In this document: piece by piece, positions 1-6,577 of the stretch
Numbering within the stretch: position 1 is the first letter of the stretch
How the letters are laid out: each line of letters starts with the position of its first letter
DNA from: CAYGKP01 sp964350605
GTDB lineage: Bacteria; Bacteroidota; Bacteroidia; Cytophagales; JAAEPT01
DNA length: 8,795 nt
Assembly: GCA_964350605.1 (NCBI GenBank)
Contig: CAYGKP010000093.1
Location: forward strand, 1 to 8,795
Reading direction: 5' to 3'
Position numbers and translations under genes: made by a program
The notes under the pieces: model-generated
The model's database searches: none
Told to the model about the DNA's origin: nothing
Seen by the model: only the letters and a program-made list of their open reading frames with translations

Positions 1-2
1 CT

Positions 3-971
3 TCCTACGACGTACAAGTGGATGCCGCTTCGGTCGAGCGCATGGTCACTTCGCTGCAACGCGAACACGGCGAAGCCTCTGAACCCGAATCGGTTGGCGA
101 GGACGATGTGATCACTGGACAACTGACGGCTACGGGCCGCCGTGCGGAATACGACAAAGTGGTCTCCCTCCCCCTTGACCGCATGGAGGAAAAATACCGC
201 CGCCGTTTGGCCGGAACCACCAAGGGCCAAAAGGTCGAGATCGACATCAAGCGCGCCTATGCGAAGGACTACGCCTTGATCTCGCGCCTGCTGGGCATCA
301 GCGTAGACGAAGCCTCGAAACTTCGCGGTGACTTCGACCTAGCGCTCCAGAAAATTGACCGTCGTGCCAAGCATCCCCTCGACCAGGAGTTGTTCGACAA
401 GGTGTTCGGCCCCGGCAATGTGACCGACGAGGCGGACTTCCGCACCAAAGTGCAGGAAGCCCTTCAGAAGAGCTTCGAACGCCAGGCTGAAGAGCAGAAA
501 GGCGAAGACCTCAAAGAGGCCTTGATTGAGAAGACCAAGTTCGAGTTGCCCTCCAGCTTTCTGAAGCGTTGGATCTTGGCGACCAACCAAACCAAGGAAG
601 ACGAAACGCCCCTGAGCGCCGAGCAGATCGAGGACGAATTTCCCCGTTACGAGCAGGAGCTTCGCTGGACGCTGATCCAAGGCAAGGTGATCGCCGCAAA
701 CGACATTCACGTTCACCAGGAAGAAGTCGTCGCGAAGGCGAAACAACAGATCGCTGCACAGCTTTTGGGCGGCGCGGAAATCACCCCTGAATTGGAGGAA
801 ACCCTCGACCGTTTCGCGGAAGGTTACCTGAGCGAGAACAACGGCGAACGCTACCGCCAGATGCAGGAAATCGCCGTCGGCGAGAAGGTCATGGCCCACT
901 TGCTCTCGACCGCCGAGTTCAAGGCCAAAACCGTCGACCCCGAAGAATTCCGTAAAGCCGTCGTCAAGTAA
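3..971 (+). CDS. tig: Trigger factor, ribosome-associated chaperone (5' end missing)
   Basis: Trigger factor binds the ribosome at the peptide exit and shields nascent chains. The frame is open from the first complete codon at position 3, so the gene begins outside the window; the GTG at 18 is an internal valine, not a start. About 322 residues are visible. By alignment from memory with E. coli Tig, the visible part begins near residue 115, at the end of the ribosome-binding domain (YDVQVDAASVERM matches the VEVTDADVDGML region). The ribosome-docking tail is therefore missing. The next stretch corresponds to the FKBP-like PPIase domain but is strongly divergent. The C-terminal two thirds is the helical chaperone domain, rich in Glu, Lys and Gln, ending EEFRKAVVK before a TAA stop. 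Position directly upstream of clpP-clpX is the classic bacterial order and supports the call. A strong terminator follows 22 bases after the stop. Confidence 0.93.
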   Translation, partial: SYDVQVDAASVERMVTSLQREHGEASEPESVGEDDVITGQLTATGRRAEYDKVVSLPLDRMEEKYRRRLAGTTKGQKVEIDIKRAYAKDYALISRLLGISVDEASKLRGDFDLALQKIDRRAKHPLDQELFDKVFGPGNVTDEADFRTKVQEALQKSFERQAEEQKGEDLKEALIEKTKFELPSSFLKRWILATNQTKEDETPLSAEQIEDEFPRYEQELRWTLIQGKVIAANDIHVHQEEVVAKAKQQIAAQLLGGAEITPELEETLDRFAEGYLSENNGERYRQMQEIAVGEKVMAHLLSTAEFKAKTVDPEEFRKAVVK

Positions 972-993
972 GGCGAGGCTGTAGAGAACTTTT

Positions 994-1024
994 GCAAGCG
1001 GGCCTACGGGCCCGTTTTGCTTTT
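994..1024 (+). terminator. Intrinsic terminator after tig
   Basis: A perfect 6-bp GC-only stem, CGGGCC (999-1004) with GGCCCG (1009-1014), closes a TACG tetraloop and is followed by TTTT, GC, TTTT. The flanking GCAAG and TTTTGC extend the stem if one T bulges and one G-T pair is allowed. It lies 22 bases after the tig stop, so it should end the tig transcript and leave clpP to a promoter between about 1025 and 1073. Confidence 0.8.
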
Positions 1025-1073
1025 GCTAGCTTTACCCGGGGAAGCATCAGGCCCCACAAACGCTTTAGAGCAC

Positions 1074-1742
1074 ATGGATTACGGCAAAGAATTCCGCGAC
1101 TACGCGGTCAAGCACCAAGGGATGAGTGGCCTAGGGGTCGACGACTACATTCAAAAGACCACCAACCTGACCCCCAACATCATTGAGGAGCGTCGGATGA
1201 ACGCCATTGCGATGGACGTCTTTTCGCGCCTGATGATGGATCGGATCATCTTTCTGGGCACGCCAGTGGACGATTACGTAGCGAATGTCATCTGTGCCCA
1301 GTTACTTTTCCTCGAATCGGTTGATTCACAGAAAGACATCATGATGTACATCAACAGCCCCGGTGGCTCGGTGTACGCAGGTTTGGGGATGTACGACACC
1401 ATGCAATACGTGAAGCCCGACGTGGCCACCTTGTGCATCGGCATGGCCGCCTCGATGGGTGCGGTATTGCTCGCAGCGGGCCACAAAGGCAAACGCGCGG
1501 CCCTTCCCCACGCTCGGGTGATGATTCACCAACCGATGAGCGGCATGCAAGGCCAGGTTTCCGACATGGAGATCTCCTTGAAACAGACCTTAGAGGTGAA
1601 GAAAGACCTCTACGACATTCTGGCCACTGCGACAGGGAAGAGTTACGAGCAAATCGAAAAAGACTCGGACCGCGACTACTGGATGCGCGCCGATGCAGCC
1701 AAAGAATATGGCTTGATCGACGAGGTGTTGGGTCGCCGCTAG
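1074..1742 (+). CDS. clpP: ATP-dependent Clp protease, proteolytic subunit ClpP
   Basis: ClpP is the serine protease that forms a 14-mer barrel and degrades proteins fed to it by ClpX. The 222-residue product has the full catalytic triad: Ser127 in GMAASMGA, His152 in MIHQP and Asp201 in DSDRDYW. The spacings of 25 and 49 residues are the same as in E. coli ClpP. The segment INSPGGSV (93-100) and the C-terminal EYGLIDEVL are also typical. The frame is open further upstream to a TTG at 1017, but that codon lies in the tail of the tig terminator. The ATG at 1074 gives the MDYGKEF N-terminus common to Bacteroidota ClpP, so I chose it. The segment NLTPNIIEER (31-40) corresponds to the axial-loop region at the pore, so this protein has about 30 residues ahead of it, probably a propeptide or lineage extension. 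No Shine-Dalgarno is visible. clpX follows after 21 bases. Confidence 0.97.
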   Translation: MDYGKEFRDYAVKHQGMSGLGVDDYIQKTTNLTPNIIEERRMNAIAMDVFSRLMMDRIIFLGTPVDDYVANVICAQLLFLESVDSQKDIMMYINSPGGSVYAGLGMYDTMQYVKPDVATLCIGMAASMGAVLLAAGHKGKRAALPHARVMIHQPMSGMQGQVSDMEISLKQTLEVKKDLYDILATATGKSYEQIEKDSDRDYWMRADAAKEYGLIDEVLGRR

Positions 1743-1763
1743 AGACACGCTAACCACGCTCCC

Positions 1764-2990
1764 ATGGCTGAAGTCAAATGTTCGTTTTGCGGTCGCAGTA
1801 AGAAGGATGTGGACCTGATGATCTCAGGGATCAATGCGCACATCTGTAACTACTGTATCACCCAATCCAACCAGATTCTCCTCGAGGAATCCCGCCAGAA
1901 ACAGCAAAGCAAAGCGCCGAACTTTCGGCTCATCAAACCGCGGCAAATCAAGCTGCACCTCGATGAGTACGTCGTTGGGCAAGACGAGGCAAAGAAATCG
2001 TTGTCAGTAGCGGTCTACAATCACTACAAACGATTGGGCCAAAACGAGAAGAACGAGGCTGAGATCATCATCGAGAAGTCGAACATCTTGATGGTAGGCG
2101 AAACGGGCACTGGTAAGACCTATTTGGCCCGTACGTTGGCGAAGATTCTCCAAGTGCCTTTCTGCATTGCCGATGCGACGGTACTGACCGAAGCCGGGTA
2201 TGTGGGGGAAGACGTGGAAAGTATTCTGACTCGTTTGCTGCAAGCGGCCAATTATGATGTGCCCTCGGCAGAAAAGGGCATTGTTTACATTGATGAGATC
2301 GACAAGATCGCCCGCAAAAGCGACAACCCCTCCATCACCCGTGATGTGTCAGGCGAAGGCGTTCAACAGGCGCTTTTGAAGCTGCTGGAGGGCACTGTTG
2401 TAAACGTTCCGCCACAAGGTGGGCGCAAACACCCCGATCAGAAAATGATCGCCCTGGACACCCAGAATATCCTATTCGTTTGCGGCGGAGCCTTCGACGG
2501 CATCGACAAAGTCATCGGTCGTCGGCTTAACACCCAGCCACTTGGCTTTGCGCCACATTCGGACCGTGAACAGATTGATGAAAAGCGCATGCTCCGCTAC
2601 ATCAACGCGCAAGACGTGCGCAGTTTCGGGCTCATCCCTGAGTTGATAGGTCGCTTGCCAGTCCTCACCTATTTGGATCCGCTAGACCAATCGGCCCTGC
2701 GCAGCATCCTGACTTTGCCGAAGAATGCGCTGGTCAAACAGTACGAAGAACTGTTTGCGATGGAAGGCATCAAGCTGAAGTTCGAAGACGAAGCCCTGGA
2801 TTTCATCGTCGAGCAAGCGGTGAGTTTCCGTCTCGGTGCACGCGGACTTCGCTCGATTTGCGAGGCCATCATGATGGACGCCATGTTCGATTTGCCAAGC
2901 CAGGAAGACGTGAAAGAATTCACCGTAACCGCCGTCTTTGCCCGCGAGAAAATCGGGCAATCGAAGTTCGGAAAGCTGAAGGTAGCCTAG
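1764..2990 (+). CDS. clpX: ATP-dependent Clp protease, ATP-binding subunit ClpX
   Basis: ClpX is a hexameric AAA+ unfoldase that recognises tagged substrates and threads them into ClpP. The 408-residue product is full length for the family. In order: an N-terminal zinc-binding domain with Cys6, Cys9, Cys28 and Cys31; Walker A at 112-119 (GETGTGKT); pore loop GYVG at 145-148; Walker B ending at Asp177-Glu178; the RKH substrate loop at 221-223; the arginine finger region GRLP at 296-299 (Arg297); and sensor 2 GARGLRS with Arg360. The ClpP-docking IGF tripeptide of E. coli corresponds to LGF at 260-262. Walker A has Glu113 where many ClpX proteins have Pro; the Lys and Thr that bind nucleotide are intact. 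The ATG at 1764 places the zinc finger at the usual distance from the start. The 21-base gap to clpP suggests one transcript. Confidence 0.97.
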   Translation: MAEVKCSFCGRSKKDVDLMISGINAHICNYCITQSNQILLEESRQKQQSKAPNFRLIKPRQIKLHLDEYVVGQDEAKKSLSVAVYNHYKRLGQNEKNEAEIIIEKSNILMVGETGTGKTYLARTLAKILQVPFCIADATVLTEAGYVGEDVESILTRLLQAANYDVPSAEKGIVYIDEIDKIARKSDNPSITRDVSGEGVQQALLKLLEGTVVNVPPQGGRKHPDQKMIALDTQNILFVCGGAFDGIDKVIGRRLNTQPLGFAPHSDREQIDEKRMLRYINAQDVRSFGLIPELIGRLPVLTYLDPLDQSALRSILTLPKNALVKQYEELFAMEGIKLKFEDEALDFIVEQAVSFRLGARGLRSICEAIMMDAMFDLPSQEDVKEFTVTAVFAREKIGQSKFGKLKVA

Positions 2991-3009
2991 TCCACTTCTG
3001 CTCTTTTTT
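2975..3009 (+). terminator. Possible weak terminator after clpX
   Basis: GCTGAAG (2975-2981, inside the last clpX codons) can pair with CTTCTGC (2995-3001) with one T-T mismatch and a 13-base loop, followed by TCTTTTTT up to 3009. The T-run is good but the stem is short and imperfect, so some read-through into the next gene is likely. Confidence 0.35.
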
Positions 3010-3017
3010 CCTTCACG

Positions 3018-3046
3018 TTTCACTACGAGATTTCTTCGTAGGTTTG
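3018..3046 (+). promoter_or_regulatory. Candidate Bacteroidota-type promoter for the 84-residue gene
   Basis: TAGGTTTG at 3039-3046 is an exact match to the Bacteroidota -7 element TAnnTTTG. A TTTC at 3018-3021, one base off the -33 element TTTG, lies 17 bases upstream, at the short end of the accepted spacing. The predicted start of transcription, near 3051, would leave a leader of about 25-30 bases before the ATG at 3079. The spacer contains an inverted repeat, CTACGA (3023-3028) and TCGTAG (3036-3041), whose right arm overlaps the -7 element. Confidence 0.45.
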
Positions 3047-3078
3047 GGGAAATTTCGATCTAATTCCTTCCCATTCTC

Positions 3079-3333
3079 ATGGCACTTAAAGACAAAAAAC
3101 TCTCGAAACTGCTCAGTCTTAAGGCACGTGGTCACCAGACTGTGTATCAAACACCCGATGGAAAGACTGTCAAGCTCGAAAAGGTGAAAAGTGGCCAGCA
3201 AGTCATGGTTGTCAACGTTGACGAAGAAATTCTCAAGTGTTTGTTCAATAAAGTGCCCCTTTCTGCGCCCGACAAAGTTTCAATGGATGCGCTGATGACT
3301 GTCAGCTACGGTCGCCGCCAGAAGAAGGCGTAA
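3079..3333 (+). CDS. Small basic protein of unknown function (84 residues)
   Basis: I do not recognise this protein. It is 84 residues long and lysine-rich (about 14 Lys), with clustered basic residues at both ends (ALKDKKLSKLLSLKARG and YGRRQKKA). It has no signal peptide, no membrane segment and a single Cys in the middle. The core around residues 22-50 (YQTPDGKTVKLEKVKSGQQV, then a VVNVDEE stretch) alternates hydrophobic and polar residues as in beta strands, suggesting a small cytoplasmic beta-containing fold. Support for it being real comes from an ATG well placed behind a candidate promoter, codon use like its neighbours, and tight 15-base spacing to manA in the same direction. Basic ends would fit nucleic-acid or ribosome contact, but that is only a guess from composition. 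A role linked to manA is not shown. Confidence 0.75.
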   Translation: MALKDKKLSKLLSLKARGHQTVYQTPDGKTVKLEKVKSGQQVMVVNVDEEILKCLFNKVPLSAPDKVSMDALMTVSYGRRQKKA

Positions 3334-3348
3334 CCCAATCCGTTTCGG

Positions 3349-4323
3349 GTGCAAGCACCACTCCCACCCCTTCAGTTTGCGCCCCGATTTGTGCCCAAAT
3401 TGTGGGGCGGAAATCGAATCGAATCGGTCCTAAAGAAGGCCCCGACTGTCACGGGTCCAATCGGTGAATCCTGGGAAATTTCTGGGGTTGCTGGTGCTGA
3501 GACTCCAGTACGAAATGGGACCCACCAAGGAAAAACACTTGCCGAGTTGCTCGAAGCCTTCGGGCCCGAGTTGCTTGGAACAACACATGCACAGCAATTC
3601 GGGACAGAGTTTCCCTTGCTGATTAAGTTTCTGGATACGAGCGCGTGGCTCTCTGTTCAGGTACACCCCGACGATCAAACGGCGCCTAGAGGCACATTTG
3701 GAAAGTCGGAGATGTGGGTGATCCTTGATGCGGAACCCGGGGCGGAATTGGCCTTGGGTTTTGAGTCGCCCCCCTCCCGCTCTCAGATTGACGCGCTACG
3801 CGCCGACCCAAGTGGGTTCATATCGACACTTCGCACTCATAAGGCCAGGTCCGGTGAGGTGTTCAATGTGCCCGCCGGTCAAGTGCATGCCTTGGGACCG
3901 GGGCTGCTGCTCGCAGAGATCCAGCAGAGCTCGGACACCACCTATCGGCTCTATGACTTCGAGCGAAAGGATCCTTCAACTGGCCAGCCTCGCGCCCTTC
4001 ACTTGGAGGCTGGACTTTCAGTCCTAAAGGCAGCCCAAGCCCCGGTACTTCCGCATGCGATCCTTGATACCTACGCAGCGGAGCAGGTCCTGGTCACGAG
4101 TCCCTACTTCCGTACCGATCACCTGAGTATTGATGACAAGCTTGATGCTTCGACAGACCACGAGGGTCTGACCATTCTACTCTGCATCGAAGGCAGTGTT
4201 TCTGTCGAATGGAAAGGACAGGCTTATCCTCTGCCCTTTGCCGACCACCTGTTGCTACCAGCAAGCCTGGGTGATTACCGAATCATGGGAACGGGCCGCC
4301 TGTTAAAGGTCACGCTTCCTTGA
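3349..4323 (+). CDS. manA: Class I mannose-6-phosphate isomerase
   Basis: This zinc enzyme interconverts mannose 6-phosphate and fructose 6-phosphate, linking glycolysis to GDP-mannose and mannose use. The 324-residue product matches the short Bacillus-type ManA (about 315 residues). The metal-site segments are visible: Gln104 and His106 in LSVQVHPDD, Glu121 in GKSEMW, and His180 in PAGQVHALG. The catalytic Arg200 lies in SSDTTYRLYDFER. The N-terminal PRFVPKLWGG and GESWEIS segments are also family signatures, and a second smaller beta-barrel follows at about 240-324. The start is GTG at 3349: an in-frame stop at 3331 rules out anything further upstream, no in-frame ATG occurs until residue 122, and GTG preserves the usual N-terminus. 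It sits 15 bases after the small gene and probably shares its transcript. Its 3' end overlaps the opposing transporter gene by 14 bases, and I see no terminator for it. Confidence 0.93.
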   Translation: MQAPLPPLQFAPRFVPKLWGGNRIESVLKKAPTVTGPIGESWEISGVAGAETPVRNGTHQGKTLAELLEAFGPELLGTTHAQQFGTEFPLLIKFLDTSAWLSVQVHPDDQTAPRGTFGKSEMWVILDAEPGAELALGFESPPSRSQIDALRADPSGFISTLRTHKARSGEVFNVPAGQVHALGPGLLLAEIQQSSDTTYRLYDFERKDPSTGQPRALHLEAGLSVLKAAQAPVLPHAILDTYAAEQVLVTSPYFRTDHLSIDDKLDASTDHEGLTILLCIEGSVSVEWKGQAYPLPFADHLLLPASLGDYRIMGTGRLLKVTLP

Positions 4324-5149
4324 GAGGTTTTACCAGCAGGTTCAACAACAAGCCACAGACAATCAAACCCATCCCACCGAGTGCAATCAGAGAGTAGTGC
4401 TCGTCAAACAGCCAATACCCACTGGCCAGGGCAAAGATGACCCCCAGGTACGAAAAGGAAGCCACCTGCGCGACGCGTGTAGTCTGGTAGGCTTTGGTGA
4501 AGAAGAGTTGACCGGCATGGGTGCAAGCACTCATCGCGAGGATCAAGAGCCATTCCTCGGCGGTGGGTGGCGACCAATGGAACAAGGTGTACACCCCGTA
4601 GATCGGTACCGTCACAACGGTGAAGTAAAAGAGGATCACAACGGGTGGTTCCAACCCGGCAAGACGTTTGACAATGGCATGGGCCACGGCAGCACCGATG
4701 GCTGCGCCAACTACGACAAGTAGCTCGAAGGTGCTGATGCGCGGGTCGTAGCCTTTGATGAGGTAGACCCCAACAAAAGACAGAAGTAGAAAGCCCCACT
4801 GGATCGGGCGCACTTTTTCACCGAGCCAGACCGAAGCAATCAGGAGAAACAAGATGGGCTTGAGGTTGACGATCGTCACGACACTGGCGAGCGGAGCGTG
4901 GTGAAGGCCATAGAAGAAACAACTCAATGAAATCGCGCCAAATAGGCCGCGCAGGACGAGCCACTTGGTATGCGTCCGGCGAACGGACAGGCGAAGGACG
5001 GCCATCGTTCCTCCACTGGCGACCAGTGAGAAAAGCGCACGGAAGAGTATCAGCTCGAAGAAGGGCAAGCGGTCGAGCCACTTGACGAGCACCTGCATGG
5101 CGGAGAAGCAGAGCGTGGCCGCCAGCATGTAGAGAAGCCCTTGGCGCAT
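4310..5149 (-). CDS. EamA/DMT-superfamily membrane transporter
   Basis: A 279-residue, strongly hydrophobic protein with about ten predicted membrane segments arranged as two EamA repeats. The first half runs from about residue 5 to 131 and ends VWLGEKVRPIQWGF plus a helix; the second runs from about 141 to 273 and contains YWLFDEHYSLIALGG. The acidic Glu/Asp-Glu followed by a final helix at the end of each repeat is typical of drug/metabolite transporters of the RhaT/RarD type. These exporters or importers act in the inner membrane on small metabolites; the substrate cannot be told from sequence. The ATG at 5149 gives a short MRQGLLYM lead into the first helix, usual for the family; the Met at residue 8 (codon at 5126-5128) is an alternative start. 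It is convergent with manA. A terminator directly upstream separates it from the lipoprotein gene, so it should have its own promoter. Confidence 0.88.
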   Translation of the reverse strand: MRQGLLYMLAATLCFSAMQVLVKWLDRLPFFELILFRALFSLVASGGTMAVLRLSVRRTHTKWLVLRGLFGAISLSCFFYGLHHAPLASVVTIVNLKPILFLLIASVWLGEKVRPIQWGFLLLSFVGVYLIKGYDPRISTFELLVVVGAAIGAAVAHAIVKRLAGLEPPVVILFYFTVVTVPIYGVYTLFHWSPPTAEEWLLILAMSACTHAGQLFFTKAYQTTRVAQVASFSYLGVIFALASGYWLFDEHYSLIALGGMGLIVCGLLLNLLVKPLKEA

Positions 5150-5153
5150 GGGG

Positions 5154-5184
5154 CAAAGCTACGCATAACCTGAGGGGCCCTAAA
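5154..5184 (-). promoter_or_regulatory. Candidate promoter for the EamA transporter gene
   Basis: On the - strand, TAGCTTTG (5161 down to 5154) matches TAnnTTTG exactly. TTTA (5184 down to 5181) matches the -33 TTTG in three of four bases, with a 19-base spacer, the typical distance in Bacteroidota. The -7 element ends only four bases before the ATG at 5149, so transcription would start at or next to the start codon. Confidence 0.5.
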
Positions 5185-5186
5185 CG

Positions 5187-5218
5187 AAGAAACCCACCCC
5201 GAATGGGGTGGGTTTCTT
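5187..5218 (-). terminator. Strong intrinsic terminator after the lipoprotein gene
   Basis: A perfect 14-bp inverted repeat, AAGAAACCCACCCC (5187-5200) and GGGGTGGGTTTCTT (5205-5218), closes a 4-base loop. Read on the - strand, the stem ends in TTTCTT and runs on into CGTTT. It begins about 30 bases after the lipoprotein stop codon. Because the arms carry A-rich and T-rich ends, it could also stop transcription arriving from the other side, although no + strand gene leads into it. Confidence 0.88.
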
Positions 5219-5247
5219 GAAGCATTCGCTTCCCTAGTTAAGCAAGC

Positions 5248-6426
5248 TTAGTCAAGGGTAGGCTCGGTAGCCGCACCACCTTGTGAGATGACAACGTGGT
5301 CAATCGCGAAGATGAAGTTCGAGCTCGTAGTGTTGATGTTGACGTTAAATCGGATGTAGGCATTATCCTCAACAGCTGCCATTGGCATTGCTGAGCCAAA
5401 ACCAAACCCATCCAACATTTCATCGAAAGGAATCGAAACCCACGTCCATGCATCACCAGCAATTGGAGTGCCCGTGCTTTGGAATGCCTTGCGATACCCA
5501 CCGTTTACAGCCGTATTATCTGGCTCGTAGGTTCCATCAATTGGTCCTACAGCAGGTGCGAAATCGTAGTTGCTAGCCGTTCCCGTTGTGGGGCGATACA
5601 CATAGAAGTTCAGGTACACCGTGCCAGGATCGGTAGAAGCAGTCCAAGAGAGTGGATTATCAAGATCAATGTCTTTGCCATGCAAGGCACCAACAGTCAA
5701 CTCATCAAAAGGAACCCAGTTGTTAGTCAATGGGCCATCGTTTGTCTTCTTCGTATCGTGGAAGATGAATGAGCTGAAGTTTGTTGTTCCTGTACCGCGC
5801 TGAACATTATACACGATGAAGTTACCACCAGCTGGGCTAGCAGGAATGCTAGCACCACCCGAAGTGTAAGAACTAACAATACCGTGTTGGTTGCGAGACA
5901 GGCTGTTGTCGAAGCCAGTTCCCCACCAAGTACCTACGGAATTCGTAGCACCTGCAGATGCAGCCTCACCATCAGTAGCGCGAACACCACCAAGATCGAA
6001 ATCAGAAACCAAGAGAACGTCTTCGTTGATATAGGCAAAGAATTCAACCTCGTCGGTACCGTTTGAAATTGTAACCGGTCCTGAAACGGCTGTTCCTGGA
6101 ATTTCCAGCTTGATCAAGTCATTAGCTGGATCCAGGTACGTATTGCCAGTTGATTCATCAAAATCAACTGCAACAGCTACACCAGATCCTCCATTACTGA
6201 ACGTGATTGAAGTGATACCATTCAAATTCGAACCAAGCACAAAGAGACTGTCATTCGCACCACCTTTAACTTGGTGTGCAGTTACGTCATAAGAACTACC
6301 TGTAGTTGTAGTAGTGCCTGGTCCATTGTCATCATCATCACCACCACGGCAAGAAGAAAATACGACCGCCGAAGCGAGAAGCGACATCGTGAGCAGTCGC
6401 GTCCAATTATTGTTCATGTTTTTCAT
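5248..6426 (-). CDS. Surface lipoprotein, probable glycan-binding protein (SGBP-like)
   Basis: A 392-residue lipoprotein. The signal peptide covers residues 1-25 with lipobox FSSC, so Cys26 is the lipidation site. It is followed by RGGDDDDNG, an Asp-rich surface-export signal of Bacteroidota, and a Thr/Gly/Ser linker to about 45. Residues about 46-132 look like an immunoglobulin-like IPT/TIG domain (VLGSNLNGITSITFSN, then AVSGPVTISNGTDEVEFF). From about 137 a larger beta-rich region begins (LLVSDFDLGGVRA) and runs to the end, closing with a typical beta-sandwich strand, FIFAIDHVVI. Trp167-Trp168, Trp261, Trp327 and Trp329 are candidate sugar-stacking residues. This layout resembles the surface glycan-binding proteins encoded in polysaccharide utilisation loci. 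The GH10 gene upstream suggests a xylan-type ligand, which is inference. The ATG at 6426 has an A-rich upstream stretch; Met4 is an equally usable start. GC looks lower than in the flanking genes. Confidence 0.8.
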   Translation of the reverse strand: MKNMNNNWTRLLTMSLLASAVVFSSCRGGDDDDNGPGTTTTTGSSYDVTAHQVKGGANDSLFVLGSNLNGITSITFSNGGSGVAVAVDFDESTGNTYLDPANDLIKLEIPGTAVSGPVTISNGTDEVEFFAYINEDVLLVSDFDLGGVRATDGEAASAGATNSVGTWWGTGFDNSLSRNQHGIVSSYTSGGASIPASPAGGNFIVYNVQRGTGTTNFSSFIFHDTKKTNDGPLTNNWVPFDELTVGALHGKDIDLDNPLSWTASTDPGTVYLNFYVYRPTTGTASNYDFAPAVGPIDGTYEPDNTAVNGGYRKAFQSTGTPIAGDAWTWVSIPFDEMLDGFGFGSAMPMAAVEDNAYIRFNVNINTTSSNFIFAIDHVVISQGGAATEPTLD

Positions 6427-6481
6427 TTTAGTGTTGTCTTGGTTTGAAGCCTTGGCGTGAACCCGGCACTCTTCCTAGTCA

Positions 6482-6513
6482 TAAAAGTACGCAGAATAAT
6501 CCCAATTCCCAAG
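6482..6513 (-). promoter_or_regulatory. Candidate promoter for the lipoprotein gene
   Basis: On the - strand, TACTTTTA (6489 down to 6482) matches TAnnTTTG in all but the last base. CTTG (6513 down to 6510) is one base off the -33 TTTG, with a 20-base spacer. Transcription would begin near 6475, leaving a leader of about 50 bases. The -33 element lies in the T-rich tail of the preceding GH10 terminator. Confidence 0.35.
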
Positions 6514-6559
6514 AAAAATACAAGCCCTCTCCCGGTAGAGTGCCACCCGGAGAGGGCTT
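6511..6559 (-). terminator. Intrinsic terminator after the GH10 gene
   Basis: GGAGAGGGCTT (6549-6559) and AAGCCCTCTCC (6522-6532) form a perfect 11-bp stem; inside it GGT and ACC can pair beyond one mismatch. On the - strand the stem is followed by GTATTTTTCTT. The T-tract lies only on this side, so it serves the leftward GH10 transcript. Confidence 0.85.
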
Positions 6560-6577
6560 ATTGGCAAAAGATCTTTG

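Noticed and set aside
339..899. 186-codon open frame on the - strand opposite tig
   Set aside because: It lies wholly within the tig coding region and reads as low-complexity Leu/Phe-rich sequence typical of an antisense shadow.
1027..1034. TAGCTTTA as a -7 promoter element for clpP
   Set aside because: It resembles TAnnTTTG, but no TTTG-like -33 element lies 17-23 bases upstream. A clpP promoter must exist nearby, but I cannot place it from this match.
1017..1073. Upstream TTG extension of clpP by 19 residues
   Set aside because: The extension would begin inside the T-tract of the tig terminator, and the ATG at 1074 gives the N-terminus expected for Bacteroidota ClpP.
4404..5225. Overlapping - strand frames across the EamA gene
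   Set aside because: Their products are rich in Arg, His, Cys and Pro and look like out-of-frame translation; the EamA frame accounts for the region.
6329..6347. Run of CAT/CAC triplets in the lipoprotein gene
   Set aside because: It simply encodes the four-Asp export signal and neighbouring residues. It is too short to suggest a variable repeat without data from other strains.
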